From Clostridiales bacterium UBA1316 (GTDB lineage: Bacteria > Bacillota > Clostridia > Oscillospirales > Oscillospiraceae): a stretch of DNA of 13,880 bases. The stretch spans positions 1 to 13,880 of the forward strand of contig DBTM01000090.1 in the NCBI GenBank assembly GCA_002307055.1, written 5' to 3'. A program made the translations under genes and the position numbers. Numbering within the stretch: the first letter of the stretch is position 1; each line of letters starts with the position of its first letter. Below the pieces are notes generated by a model that saw only the letters and a list, made by a program, of their open reading frames with translations, was not told the DNA's origin and searched no databases. Positions 6,466 through 13,689 of the stretch are shown here, in pieces.

Positions 6466-8835
6466 TCATTCCTTAGCTTCTTGTAAAATTGAGTCCGCCC
6501 AGAAGGAGTCCAGGGCTGCTTCGAGGCTTTTGTGATCTCTGATAAGGCGGCAGCCGTGCCAGTGTTTCGGGAAGAGGCTGAGATAGCTTGGGTGGCTGAA
6601 GCGCTCGTCAATGAGCAGCACGGCGCCGATGTCGGTTTCGCAGCGGATGACGCGGCCCGCGGCCTGCAGGACCTTATTCATCCCGGGGTACATATAAGCG
6701 TACTCATAGCCCATCCCGTTTTTGCCGTTAAAGTAGTCCTTGATGATATTCTGCTGTACGCTCAGCTGCGGCAGACCGACGCTGACGATGACCGAACCGA
6801 TCAGCCTGCTGCCCTTGAGATCGATGCCCTCCGAAAAAATGCCGCCGAGGACGCAAAAGGCCGCAAGGGTATTCTCGGGATTGTCCTCAAAGGCCGACAG
6901 GAACTGCTCGCGTTCCTCTTCAGACATGGATGTGCCCTGTGCCACGGCATGGATATGAGGGTAAGCTTCGGTAAACGCGTTATAGATATTGGTCATATAC
7001 TTATAAGAAGGGAAATAAACAATATAGTTGCCCGTTTTCCGCGAGACGAAGGAGCCGATGAGGCGGGTGATTTCCGCGGCGCTCTGCTCTCTGAACTTAA
7101 ATTTCGTCGAAATTCTGTCGGCGGCCATGAGGCAGAGGTTTCGGCTGTCAAAGGGCGAATCGAGGGCTAAGAGCTTGTCCCCGGTGTTGCCGCCGAGAAT
7201 CTCGCGGAAGTATTCAAGCGGCGTCAGAGTGGCGGAATACATGACGGCGGAGCCGCCGCGCTTTAAGGCTTCCGAGAGCAGATAGGACGGGTCAAGGCAG
7301 AACAGGCGGATTGCCACATCGCCGTAGGAAGCGTCGATAAGGGTGATGAACCGCTCGTCGTAAAGGTCACTGATGAGCGTAAAGTTCAGGACGTCAAAAT
7401 ACAGCTGCAAAAAATCGTTGTTTTCGCCGAGCGCGCTGTTTTCCTTGAGCATCAGCTCGCAGACGGCGGCGAAATCTGAAATCAGAGCGATAAAATCCGT
7501 TTGCTTCTCGCTTGTCGCAAACGAGCCCGTGTCCGCGCATTTCTTACGGTATTCTATCATGCATTTGTTAATAGCGCTCAGTATTTTATCCAGTGTACGG
7601 CTATGGCCCTTAAACTGCTTCTTTATTTCATAAAATTGTGATTTGGAAAGCTGCGACGAAAACATTTCCCGCGACCTGTCCACCAGATTATGGGCTTCAT
7701 CAATCAGAAAAACAAAGTCGCCGCCGTTTTCGGCAAAGAAGCGCCTGAGGTAGACCCTCGGGTCGAAAACATAATTATAATCGCAGATCACGCAGTCAAC
7801 CCAAAGCGACACATCCAGGGAAAGCTCAAAGGGGCAGACCGTATGCTTTTCGGCGTATTCCTCGATGATCCCGCGCGTAATATTATCGCTGCTTTCAACA
7901 ATATCCAGCACGGCGCTGTTGACCCGGTCAAAATGGCCCTTGGCATACCTGCAGTACTCCGGACGGCAGACCCTGTTCTCGCAGAAGCATATTTTGTCTT
8001 TAGACGTGAGCGTCAGTGTTTTAATTCTGAGACCGCCCAGGCGCATCCTTTCAAAGGCTTCCTCGGCGACCTGGCGGGTGATTGTTTTGGCGGTCAGATA
8101 AAATATCTTGGAGGTTCTGCCTTCACTCATGGCCTTAACGGCGGGGAACAGCGCCGAGATCGTTTTGCCGGTACCGGTCGGCGCCTGAGCAAAGAGCTTT
8201 TTACCGGCGGCTATTGTCCTGTAAACGCTCACGGCAAGCGCTCTCTGGCCCTTGCGGTAGCTTGGAAAAGGGAACTGCAGCGCTTGAATCGTCCGGTCAC
8301 GCAGCGCCTGCCACTCGGCGGACAGGCTCGCCCATACCGCGTATTGGTCAATGAGCATTTCCAAAAATTCCTGCAGTGCGCTTAAGCTGAAAGTCTTTAT
8401 AAAGCATTTTGTCTCGTAGGTGTTGATATTGCAGTAGGTCAGTTGAATGGATATCTCAGACAGCGCGTTTTGCCGGGCGTAAATGCAGGCGTAGCATTTG
8501 GCCTGCGCCCAATGGGTGCTGTTGAAATCCTCGCTGATCACCGTTAAAGGCAGGGCGGTCGTTTTGATCTCGTCAATAATGGTCTTGCAGTCAATATGAA
8601 AGATGCCGTCGGCGCGGCCTTCCAGGGCGTAGGTTAAATCATTGCGCACAAAGTCGGCAGACAGCTTTATTTCGCTGATATAGTCATATTTTTCGCTGTT
8701 GTTTTTCTGCAGTACCCGGTGAATGCGGCTGCCCTCGTACATACTGTCTCTGGGCGTATAGCGGCTGTCAATATCCCCCGAGCGCAGAATAAATTCAACA
8801 AGCTTTCGTATCGGCAGTCTGATCTTTTTATCCAT
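6466..8835 (-). CDS. DinG/XPD-type DNA helicase with N-terminal PD-(D/E)XK nuclease domain
   Basis: A 789-residue superfamily 2 helicase. The N-terminal region (about 1-165) has a Cas4/RecB-like nuclease pattern: GRADG (73-77), DEIKTT (88-93) and the QAKCYACIY helix (111-119). The helicase core shows Walker A APTGTGKT (218-225), four cysteines suited to an iron-sulfur cluster (Cys283, 290, 295, 334), DEAH (379-382), SATLTP (534-539), GGIFSEGIDL (664-673) and QAAGRVIR (724-731). By family, it should unwind DNA 5'-to-3' and may cut it, acting in repair. The ATG at 8835 follows a GGAG site by six bases; an upstream TTG at 8847 lacks one. It is the first gene of a four-gene operon ending with the YdjM-like protein. 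No Cas genes are nearby, so it is not a type IV CRISPR DinG. Confidence 0.92.
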   Translation of the reverse strand: MDKKIRLPIRKLVEFILRSGDIDSRYTPRDSMYEGSRIHRVLQKNNSEKYDYISEIKLSADFVRNDLTYALEGRADGIFHIDCKTIIDEIKTTALPLTVISEDFNSTHWAQAKCYACIYARQNALSEISIQLTYCNINTYETKCFIKTFSLSALQEFLEMLIDQYAVWASLSAEWQALRDRTIQALQFPFPSYRKGQRALAVSVYRTIAAGKKLFAQAPTGTGKTISALFPAVKAMSEGRTSKIFYLTAKTITRQVAEEAFERMRLGGLRIKTLTLTSKDKICFCENRVCRPEYCRYAKGHFDRVNSAVLDIVESSDNITRGIIEEYAEKHTVCPFELSLDVSLWVDCVICDYNYVFDPRVYLRRFFAENGGDFVFLIDEAHNLVDRSREMFSSQLSKSQFYEIKKQFKGHSRTLDKILSAINKCMIEYRKKCADTGSFATSEKQTDFIALISDFAAVCELMLKENSALGENNDFLQLYFDVLNFTLISDLYDERFITLIDASYGDVAIRLFCLDPSYLLSEALKRGGSAVMYSATLTPLEYFREILGGNTGDKLLALDSPFDSRNLCLMAADRISTKFKFREQSAAEITRLIGSFVSRKTGNYIVYFPSYKYMTNIYNAFTEAYPHIHAVAQGTSMSEEEREQFLSAFEDNPENTLAAFCVLGGIFSEGIDLKGSRLIGSVIVSVGLPQLSVQQNIIKDYFNGKNGMGYEYAYMYPGMNKVLQAAGRVIRCETDIGAVLLIDERFSHPSYLSLFPKHWHGCRLIRDHKSLEAALDSFWADSILQEAKE

Positions 8836-8870
8836 CAATATCTCCAAGCCGCGAGCGGATATTATTCACT

Positions 8871-8900
8871 AGGATACAATACCACTTTATGGGTTGCCAA
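8871..8900 (-). promoter_or_regulatory. Promoter for the helicase operon
   Basis: -35 TTGGCA (8895-8900, five of six consensus bases), an 18-base spacer, and -10 TATCCT (8871-8876, four of six). It fits between the terminator at 8913-8939 and the helicase start at 8835, giving a leader of about 30 bases. Confidence 0.45.
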
Positions 8901-8912
8901 TCAACGCTAAAA

Positions 8913-8939
8913 AAGCGGCAGACCCATGGCCTGCCGCTT
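8913..8939 (-). terminator. Rho-independent terminator of the flavodoxin operon
   Basis: A perfect 9-bp stem (AAGCGGCAG and CTGCCGCTT) with a 9-base loop, followed on the minus strand by six T. It lies 14 bases past the stop of the small unknown gene and so ends the flavodoxin transcript before the helicase promoter. Confidence 0.85.
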
Positions 8940-8953
8940 AACACGCAGCGCTG

Positions 8954-9175
8954 CTAGATTTCGGAGAAAACGAATTTCGTCCTGTAGTCGCCCTCTTCGG
9001 CGACAATTGTCGTTGTGTCCTTGACTGTGGTGTCAATTTCGAGCTTGGCGTTTTTTGTGTGAGCCTTGACGTAGGCGACGGGATCGTCGATTTCTATCTC
9101 AAAGAAATCATGGAGAATTGGTTTGCCGCTGCAGTTCGGCTGGTGCTTTTCCGTAATTAATTCGTATTTTTTCAT
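8954..9175 (-). CDS. Small protein of unknown function, coupled to flavodoxin
   Basis: A 73-residue acidic soluble protein that I do not recognise. It begins MKKYELITEK, has one Cys (in PNCSG), a central IEIDDPVAYVKAHTKN stretch and an alternating hydrophobic C-terminal part suggesting beta strands. The ATG at 9175 overlaps the flavodoxin stop by one base (TAATG), so the two are translationally coupled and presumably act together; a longer in-frame start eight codons upstream lies inside the flavodoxin gene and is unlikely. The terminator follows directly. Confidence 0.75.
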   Translation of the reverse strand: MKKYELITEKHQPNCSGKPILHDFFEIEIDDPVAYVKAHTKNAKLEIDTTVKDTTTIVAEEGDYRTKFVFSEI

Positions 9176-9570
9176 TATAATCCAATCTGAGAAAGCCATG
9201 CTTTCACTTTTTCCGGTGCGGTGTCAACCTCAACGCCCTTGATGGCGAAGCTCGGCAGAACCGTTGAATGCGGGCAGAGACTTGTGATATCCGCTGCGAC
9301 ATTTTGCAGACCGCCCATACCATGGGTGCAGAACGGTACGACCGTCTTGCCGGTTAAGTCGGTCTTCGACAGGTAGTTTTTGACGGGATCCGACAGCGTA
9401 GCCGCCCAGTTCGGCGTACCGACAAAGACCGTATCATACGCGGCAACGCTCGATCCTGTATCCGCGCCGATATCCAGCAGCGTGCCGCCGACAGCGGCGT
9501 GAATGATGTTCGCGAGCTTCGCAGTGTTACCGGATTGCGAATAATAGGCGATGAGAATATTTTTACTCAT
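9175..9570 (-). CDS. Flavodoxin-family protein
   Basis: A 131-residue flavodoxin-like protein, probably an FMN-binding electron carrier in the cytoplasm. The phosphate-binding loop is clear at residues 7-17 (IAYYSQSGNTA, the S-x-S-G-N-T pattern). Further flavin-loop regions are GTPNWAATLSDPVKNYL (51-67) and FCTHGMGGLQN (80-90), typical of the short flavodoxin_4 type. The ATG at 9570 has an excellent GGAGG site seven to eight bases upstream. It is the first gene of a two-gene unit with a well-formed promoter and terminator. The redox partner is not visible in the window. Confidence 0.9.
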   Translation of the reverse strand: MSKNILIAYYSQSGNTAKLANIIHAAVGGTLLDIGADTGSSVAAYDTVFVGTPNWAATLSDPVKNYLSKTDLTGKTVVPFCTHGMGGLQNVAADITSLCPHSTVLPSFAIKGVEVDTAPEKVKAWLSQIGL

Positions 9571-9601
9571 GATGATTCCTCCGTATTATTATGATGCCAT
9601 G

Positions 9602-9631
9602 ATTATATCACAATATTGAGAAGAACGTAAA
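9602..9631 (-). promoter_or_regulatory. Promoter for the flavodoxin operon
   Basis: -10 TATAAT (9602-9607), perfect and preceded by TGA as an extended -10; 18-base spacer; -35 TTTACG (9626-9631). It is well placed about 30 bases before the flavodoxin start codon. Confidence 0.65.
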
Positions 9632-9635
9632 TATG

Positions 9636-9654
9636 CCAAAGTCTATTGCTTTGG
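9636..9654. promoter_or_regulatory. Inverted repeat between divergent genes (possible operator)
   Basis: CCAAAG and CTTTGG, a perfect 6-bp inverted repeat with a 7-base spacer, sitting four bases upstream of the flavodoxin -35 in the region shared with the divergent repeat-protein gene. The position would suit an activator or a regulator of both genes; no regulator gene is nearby and the match could be chance. Confidence 0.25.
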
Positions 9655-9705
9655 ATTATATCGCGTCAATTTGTTCTGGTTACGCTTTTAATGCCCGTTC
9701 CCTGT

Positions 9706-9736
9706 CTGACAAGCTTTATTTTTTAAAGAGTATAAA
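9706..9736 (+). promoter_or_regulatory. Possible promoter for the repeat-protein gene
   Basis: CTGACA (9706-9711) and TATAAA (9731-9736), each five of six consensus bases, but with a 19-base spacer, longer than ideal. It lies about 65 bases before the ATG at 9806, leaving an A+T-rich leader. Confidence 0.3.
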
Positions 9737-9805
9737 CTTTATCGGGTTATTATCGAAATTAATGATAAGGAATAAATTGCCACGGCACAAATTCCCGAGG
9801 AAGGA

Positions 9806-12778
9806 ATGGTCATTAATATGTTTAAAAGAGTGTCGATATTTTTCAGCGTCATGGTTATCATGATCGTGATATGCACCATGCAGGCATTGGCGGCCGGTAC
9901 GACAGCGCCTGATCCGGCAGATATTACAGTCACAAACAATCTGGCGGGGACGCCGGACACGGTCACCGTCACCAATTTAACAGCCTATGATATTGTAAAG
10001 GTGTACACAACGGCGTCGGGCGGTACGCCCATCGGCGTGACGGTAGCCTTTGGCACCAGCGCGACGGTTTACATCAGTCAGCTGGGGCTGGCGGGCACCG
10101 CCTATGTCACGGTGACATCAGGCAGTTCAGACGAAAGCGCCCGAACAGCCGTCGGGTTCAGCTGCGAGCTGAAAGCAACGGCTCCATTGTCGGCGGATAT
10201 TTCGATTCAGAATAATAAAACAGGCAATCTTGATATTGTGAGTGTGTCCAATTTAGACATCGGCGATATTGTCAGAGTCTACTCCGCCTCGTATGGCCCG
10301 GCCACACTCGGTACAGGCGTCAGCACCGGCGCTTCCGTTGATATTTATATCAATCAGATCGGCATTGCCGCCAGCAGTGTCTTCGTCACGGTGCAGGGCA
10401 TAAACGAGGTGGAAAGCGACAGGACGGCGGCGACCTATTCCAGTGAAATAACACCGGTGCTGCTTGTGAGCAGCGTGACCGTGACAAATAATTATTATAC
10501 CGAAACAAGCGGCGCGCAGACGCCCGGAACAGAGGATACCGTTGCGATATCAGGCGCCGAGCCGGGTGATATCGTTAACATTTACCAAGCCTCCTTAGGA
10601 ACAGCGACATGGATCAGCCCAATGACCGTCGCGAACGCGGATATTGTGAACGGTATTGTGACAATCAAAATCGCTCAGCTCGGGACAACAGCGGGCAAAA
10701 TTTATGTGACAATTACGGAAACCGGTAAAGCGGAAAGTAAAAGAGTGTTGATTTCTTTCGCGGCGGAGCCCGTGACAACGGCGCTCAAAGCATCAAGCGT
10801 TACGGTGACGAATAACTTCAACGCGCCGGATATTGTTGATATCATTGGTCTGGCAGCGGGTGATACCGTCAATATTTACACGTCGCAGACGGATACGACA
10901 CCCATCGGCACCGGCACCGAAACAACGGGCACGTTATCGATAACAATCAACAGCGGGGTGCTTTCCATAACCGGAGGCAAAATTTATGTGACAGTCACCT
11001 CGCTCACCGCGAACGAAAGCGCCAGAATGGTTGTGGGCTATGTCAAGGAAGTGATGACGACCGCTCCCGCGGCGGCAAATATCACCGTCGTCAATAATTA
11101 CCTGACAGCTGACACCATTACTGTTACCGGTCTGACGGCGGGCTACCCGGTAAAGGTTTATGCGACACTGACAAGCACGGCGCCCATCGCCAGCGGTATT
11201 GCCGGCAATACACCCACTGTCACGCTGGCCCCCGGCATACTCTCCGCCGCCGGCGGCAGGATATATGTAACCGTGACATCAACGACCGCGAACGAAAGCG
11301 CCAGAACAGCGGTGAGTTATGCCAAGGAAGTGACAAACACCGCGCCTGCGTTAACGAGCATCGCCGTCAGCAACAACTACCTTGTACCTGATACCATAGC
11401 CGTATCAGGTTTGAAGGCGGGTGATGTTATTAAGGTGTACGGCACCTCAACAAGCACTGTGATTCTCGGCACCGATACGGTCACGGGCACCACGGCATTG
11501 ATTACCCTGGCGTCCGGCGTGCTGTCGGCAAACGGCGGGAATGTATACCTGACGCTGACCTCGCCTACCGCGAATGAAAGCACCAGAACAACAGTACCGT
11601 ATGCAAAGGAAGTGGCTGCAACCGCGCCGGATGCGGCTCATATAACAGTTTTAAATAAATACCTGGCGGCAGATATCATTACTGTTACAGGTCTTTCAAC
11701 GGGTGACATCGTAAAAGTTTACTCTTCATTAAGCGGAACAATTATGTTAGGCAGCGGCACCGAAACGGGCGGCACGGCGACGATAACGCTGAACGCAGGC
11801 GTCCTCTCCGCAGGCGGCGGCAAGATTTATATATCAGTCACCTCGGTGAGTGCGAACGAAAGCTCCAGAACGACATTCACCTATGATTCCGAGAAATCAA
11901 CGGCGCCTCTCGCGAGCAGCGTGACCGTGACCAACAATTATTATACCGAATCAGCTGCGGGGCAGGACCCCGGAACTGAGGATACCGTGGCGGTATCGGG
12001 TGTTATTGACGGTGATATAATCACGATTTATAAAGCATTGGCAGGAACAGAAAAATTAGCCGGTCCCGTGACGGCATCGGGTGTAAATACGGTTAACGGC
12101 ACCATTACAATAACAATCAGTCAGCTCGGGACGAAAGCCGGTAAGCTATATGTCACTGTAACTAAAACCGACAAGGCTGAGAGTACCCGGACGGCAATCA
12201 CATACACAGCTGAGCCCGCAACCACGGCATTGGTGGCAGCCAATATCACCGTCGCCAATAACTATAAAATGGATGATGTGGTGACCGTCACCGGTATCAT
12301 AACCGGCCAGATTGTCAGCGTCTACACGTCCCCGACAGCCGTAACGCCCATCGCAAGCCGCACGGCGACAGGCAACGCGGAAACGTTTATTTTACAGGAC
12401 GGAATTCTCTCGGCGGGGACCGGCAAGGTATATGTGACGGTTAAGGACGCAGACAAGTTTGAAAGCGCCAGAATGCCTCAATTGTATACGGCTGAAGTTA
12501 CGATCGCGCCGAAAACAAGCAATATCCTCGTCGTCAATTATCTGGGAAGCGCCTATGACACCGTGACGCTGGTCGGCTTATCTGTCGGCGACACCGTTAC
12601 AATCTATAGTACCGCCACCGGCACAACGATACTGGCTGTCGAGACCGTGACCGGAAAGGGTACAACCCTCACACTCGCCACCAATCTGCCGGATACCGCA
12701 GGCACGGTTTACATCACCGTAACCGGCACAGGCAAAGCCGAAAGCTCAAGGGTAGCCGTACAATATCTAGCCGCGTAA
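9806..12778 (+). CDS. Secreted ten-repeat surface-type protein
   Basis: A 990-residue exported protein. An N-terminal signal peptide has a basic MFKR start, a long hydrophobic core, and a likely cut after ALA (residue 29). The rest is ten tandem beta-rich repeats of about 90-108 residues, starting at residues 34, 126, 218, 326, 420, 513, 607, 700, 808 and 901. Each follows the pattern xITVTNN ... DTVTVTGLxxGDxVxVY ... GxIYVTVTS ... ESxRTAVxYxxE. Similar repeats occur in large surface proteins of Clostridia and related Firmicutes. Repeats 3 and 8 share a 15-residue insertion (PGTEDTV region). There is no LPxTG motif, SLH domain or C-terminal membrane anchor, so it may be released or held non-covalently. 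The ATG at 9806 follows GAGG by five bases; ATG 9818 is an alternative. Adhesive or S-layer-like roles are inference. Confidence 0.88.
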   Translation: MVINMFKRVSIFFSVMVIMIVICTMQALAAGTTAPDPADITVTNNLAGTPDTVTVTNLTAYDIVKVYTTASGGTPIGVTVAFGTSATVYISQLGLAGTAYVTVTSGSSDESARTAVGFSCELKATAPLSADISIQNNKTGNLDIVSVSNLDIGDIVRVYSASYGPATLGTGVSTGASVDIYINQIGIAASSVFVTVQGINEVESDRTAATYSSEITPVLLVSSVTVTNNYYTETSGAQTPGTEDTVAISGAEPGDIVNIYQASLGTATWISPMTVANADIVNGIVTIKIAQLGTTAGKIYVTITETGKAESKRVLISFAAEPVTTALKASSVTVTNNFNAPDIVDIIGLAAGDTVNIYTSQTDTTPIGTGTETTGTLSITINSGVLSITGGKIYVTVTSLTANESARMVVGYVKEVMTTAPAAANITVVNNYLTADTITVTGLTAGYPVKVYATLTSTAPIASGIAGNTPTVTLAPGILSAAGGRIYVTVTSTTANESARTAVSYAKEVTNTAPALTSIAVSNNYLVPDTIAVSGLKAGDVIKVYGTSTSTVILGTDTVTGTTALITLASGVLSANGGNVYLTLTSPTANESTRTTVPYAKEVAATAPDAAHITVLNKYLAADIITVTGLSTGDIVKVYSSLSGTIMLGSGTETGGTATITLNAGVLSAGGGKIYISVTSVSANESSRTTFTYDSEKSTAPLASSVTVTNNYYTESAAGQDPGTEDTVAVSGVIDGDIITIYKALAGTEKLAGPVTASGVNTVNGTITITISQLGTKAGKLYVTVTKTDKAESTRTAITYTAEPATTALVAANITVANNYKMDDVVTVTGIITGQIVSVYTSPTAVTPIASRTATGNAETFILQDGILSAGTGKVYVTVKDADKFESARMPQLYTAEVTIAPKTSNILVVNYLGSAYDTVTLVGLSVGDTVTIYSTATGTTILAVETVTGKGTTLTLATNLPDTAGTVYITVTGTGKAESSRVAVQYLAA
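9905..12775 (+). repeat. Array of ten protein-coding repeats
   Basis: Repeat starts are 9905, 10181, 10457, 10781, 11063, 11342, 11624, 11903, 12227 and 12506; lengths run 270-324 bases. Repeats 3 (10457) and 8 (11903) are both 324 bases and share close DNA patches, such as GCAGCGTGACCGTGAC at their starts. Each is followed by a repeat opening AL-x-A-(S/A)-x-(V/I)-TV, so repeats 3-4 and 8-9 look like copies of a two-repeat block. Repeats 4-7 are most alike, with GVLS or GILS and 'ANESxR' signatures. Confidence 0.85.
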
Positions 12779-13117
12779 GACAAGAGAACCGCCCTATTAT
12801 ATGGAAAAAACAAGACAGAAGAACCAGACGAAATTGCTGATAAACCCACGAAGTGTCATCCCGAGCAGGCGACATAAATGTCGCCTTGAGAGGGATCTTT
12901 AAAACATTGCATTTGCAGGCATTAAAAGATTCTTCGCTGCGCTCAGAATGACACGATTGGCAGTTTTTCAGTGGTTTCGAACCAGACCCTTGTCTTTCTT
13001 TATCGCCTGACACGGCAGGAATTTATCGAGAACAGAACTGATGACTGACGGGTATACCTGTGCTGTTGCCGCCTATCATACGGAACGTATTGTCCCGCAT
13101 AAAAATGACGAGTATCT
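12779..13117. other. Gene-free spacer holding a dispersed repeat
   Basis: No credible intact gene. The first 74 bases after the repeat-protein stop show no clear terminator; a palindromic element fills 12853-12954; from about 13077 on there may be decayed acetyltransferase coding sequence leading into the fragment at 13118. Minus-strand ORFs here are translations of the repeat or shadows. Confidence 0.6.
12853..12954. repeat. Dispersed palindromic repeat element (REP/MITE-like)
   Basis: A 102-base imperfect palindrome with outer arms GTGTCATCCCGAGC and GCTCAGAATGACAC (12 of 14 positions complementary) and inner arms around GAGGGATCTTT and AAAAGATTCTTC. It holds an internal perfect hairpin at 12867-12886 (AGGCGACAT, two-base loop, ATGTCGCCT). 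On the minus strand it translates to CHSERSEES, a string well known from spurious ORFs over this kind of bacterial interspersed repeat. It may also fold in RNA and act as a terminator for the repeat-protein gene. No transposase is present. Confidence 0.75.
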
Positions 13118-13357
13118 GTGGCGAAAACGGTGTACTTACATGAGGAATGCGTGACATTCGGGCGGTTTTCGGCGACCCTCAAACCGTTTCCATACAATGT
13201 CTATGCGTTCAATGAACGGTCAATCAGGCTGCACGAGAAAATGGGCTTTCAAAAAGAAGGACAAATCCGAAGAGCCGTATACACAAACGGGCAGTATTAC
13301 GACGAAATTCTTTATGGCATGACGAAAGAGGAATTTGAGAGTATTTGCCGATTATAA
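13118..13357 (+). pseudogene. GNAT acetyltransferase, C-terminal remnant
   Basis: The reading frame gives the C-terminal third of a RimJ/RimL-type acetyltransferase: NVYAFNERSIRLHEKMGF (residues 27-44), EGQIRRAVYTNGQYYDEI and a final GMTKEEFE. Intact relatives are about 170-185 residues, so roughly 100 N-terminal residues are missing. The open frame starts at a GTG only just after an in-frame stop at 13106, with no ribosome site. In another frame, about 13107-13149 reads DEYLWRKRCTYMRN, which resembles the family's 'D-x-x-W-G-K-G-x-G-T-x-A-x-R' acetyl-CoA loop, so at least one frameshift separates the halves. Most likely a decayed gene; a frameshift sequencing error is less likely but possible. 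Confidence 0.7.
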
Positions 13358-13427
13358 TGATATCGTTGATTCATGATGTATTAACAATTTTTGATATTGG
13401 CTATAACTTAGCGTGAGGTGATGTAAA

Positions 13428-13634
13428 GTGAAATTCAGGAATATGGAAATATTGGAGTTCTTTTCGGAGACGGCGTTCAGGTTTGTGCTGTGTGTGGTTG
13501 CCTTATTCTTAATAAGCAAGCTGCTTGGGATTTTTACTGTTGAAACGGGTTTTGGGGTTTGCATCGGTCTTGTGCTTTATGACAGCGTCCGATTTATTTT
13601 TGAGAAAATTAAGATTCGGAAAATACTGAAATAA
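13428..13634 (+). CDS. Small membrane protein of unknown function
   Basis: A 68-residue protein with hydrophobic segments at about 16-36 and 41-51, short for two full membrane passes, and a basic C-terminal tail (EKIKIRKILK). I do not recognise a family. The GTG start at 13428 has a strong GAGGTGAT ribosome site seven bases upstream, which makes it a convincing gene despite its size. Its stop codon overlaps the first bases of the terminator stem that follows. It stands alone, downstream of a decayed gene, and the role is unknown. Confidence 0.72.
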   Translation: MKFRNMEILEFFSETAFRFVLCVVALFLISKLLGIFTVETGFGVCIGLVLYDSVRFIFEKIKIRKILK

Positions 13635-13680
13635 AAATCAAGGAACCGGAACGATTTATCATTCCGGTTCCTTGATTTTT
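13633..13680 (+). terminator. Bidirectional rho-independent terminator
   Basis: A perfect 19-bp stem with a 10-base loop. Because the arms start with AAAAA and end with TTTTT, it has a T tract in both directions. It serves the small membrane protein on the plus strand (whose TAA overlaps the stem) and the convergent PFL-family gene on the minus strand, whose stop lies at 13690. Confidence 0.92.
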
Positions 13681-13689
13681 ATAGAGAGG

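Noticed and set aside
6462..6611. Longer start for the acetyltransferase
   Set aside because: It would overlap the helicase by about 146 bases and adds residues unlike any GNAT start; the ATG at 6461 has an AAGGA site.
6466..8835. Type IV CRISPR-associated DinG
   Set aside because: No Cas genes or CRISPR array nearby; the nuclease fusion and operon fit a chromosomal Firmicutes helicase.
9660..9805. Riboswitch in the leader of the repeat-protein gene
   Set aside because: No recognisable conserved core (for example of c-di-GMP switches); only a weak TTATC/GATAA inverted repeat.
9905..12775. Possible CRISPR or satellite array
   Set aside because: The repeats are about 280 bases, diverged, and all in one reading frame of a secreted protein.
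12714..13013. A 99-codon minus-strand ORF
   Set aside because: Its middle is the CHSERSEES translation of the palindromic repeat and it overlaps the end of the repeat-protein gene.
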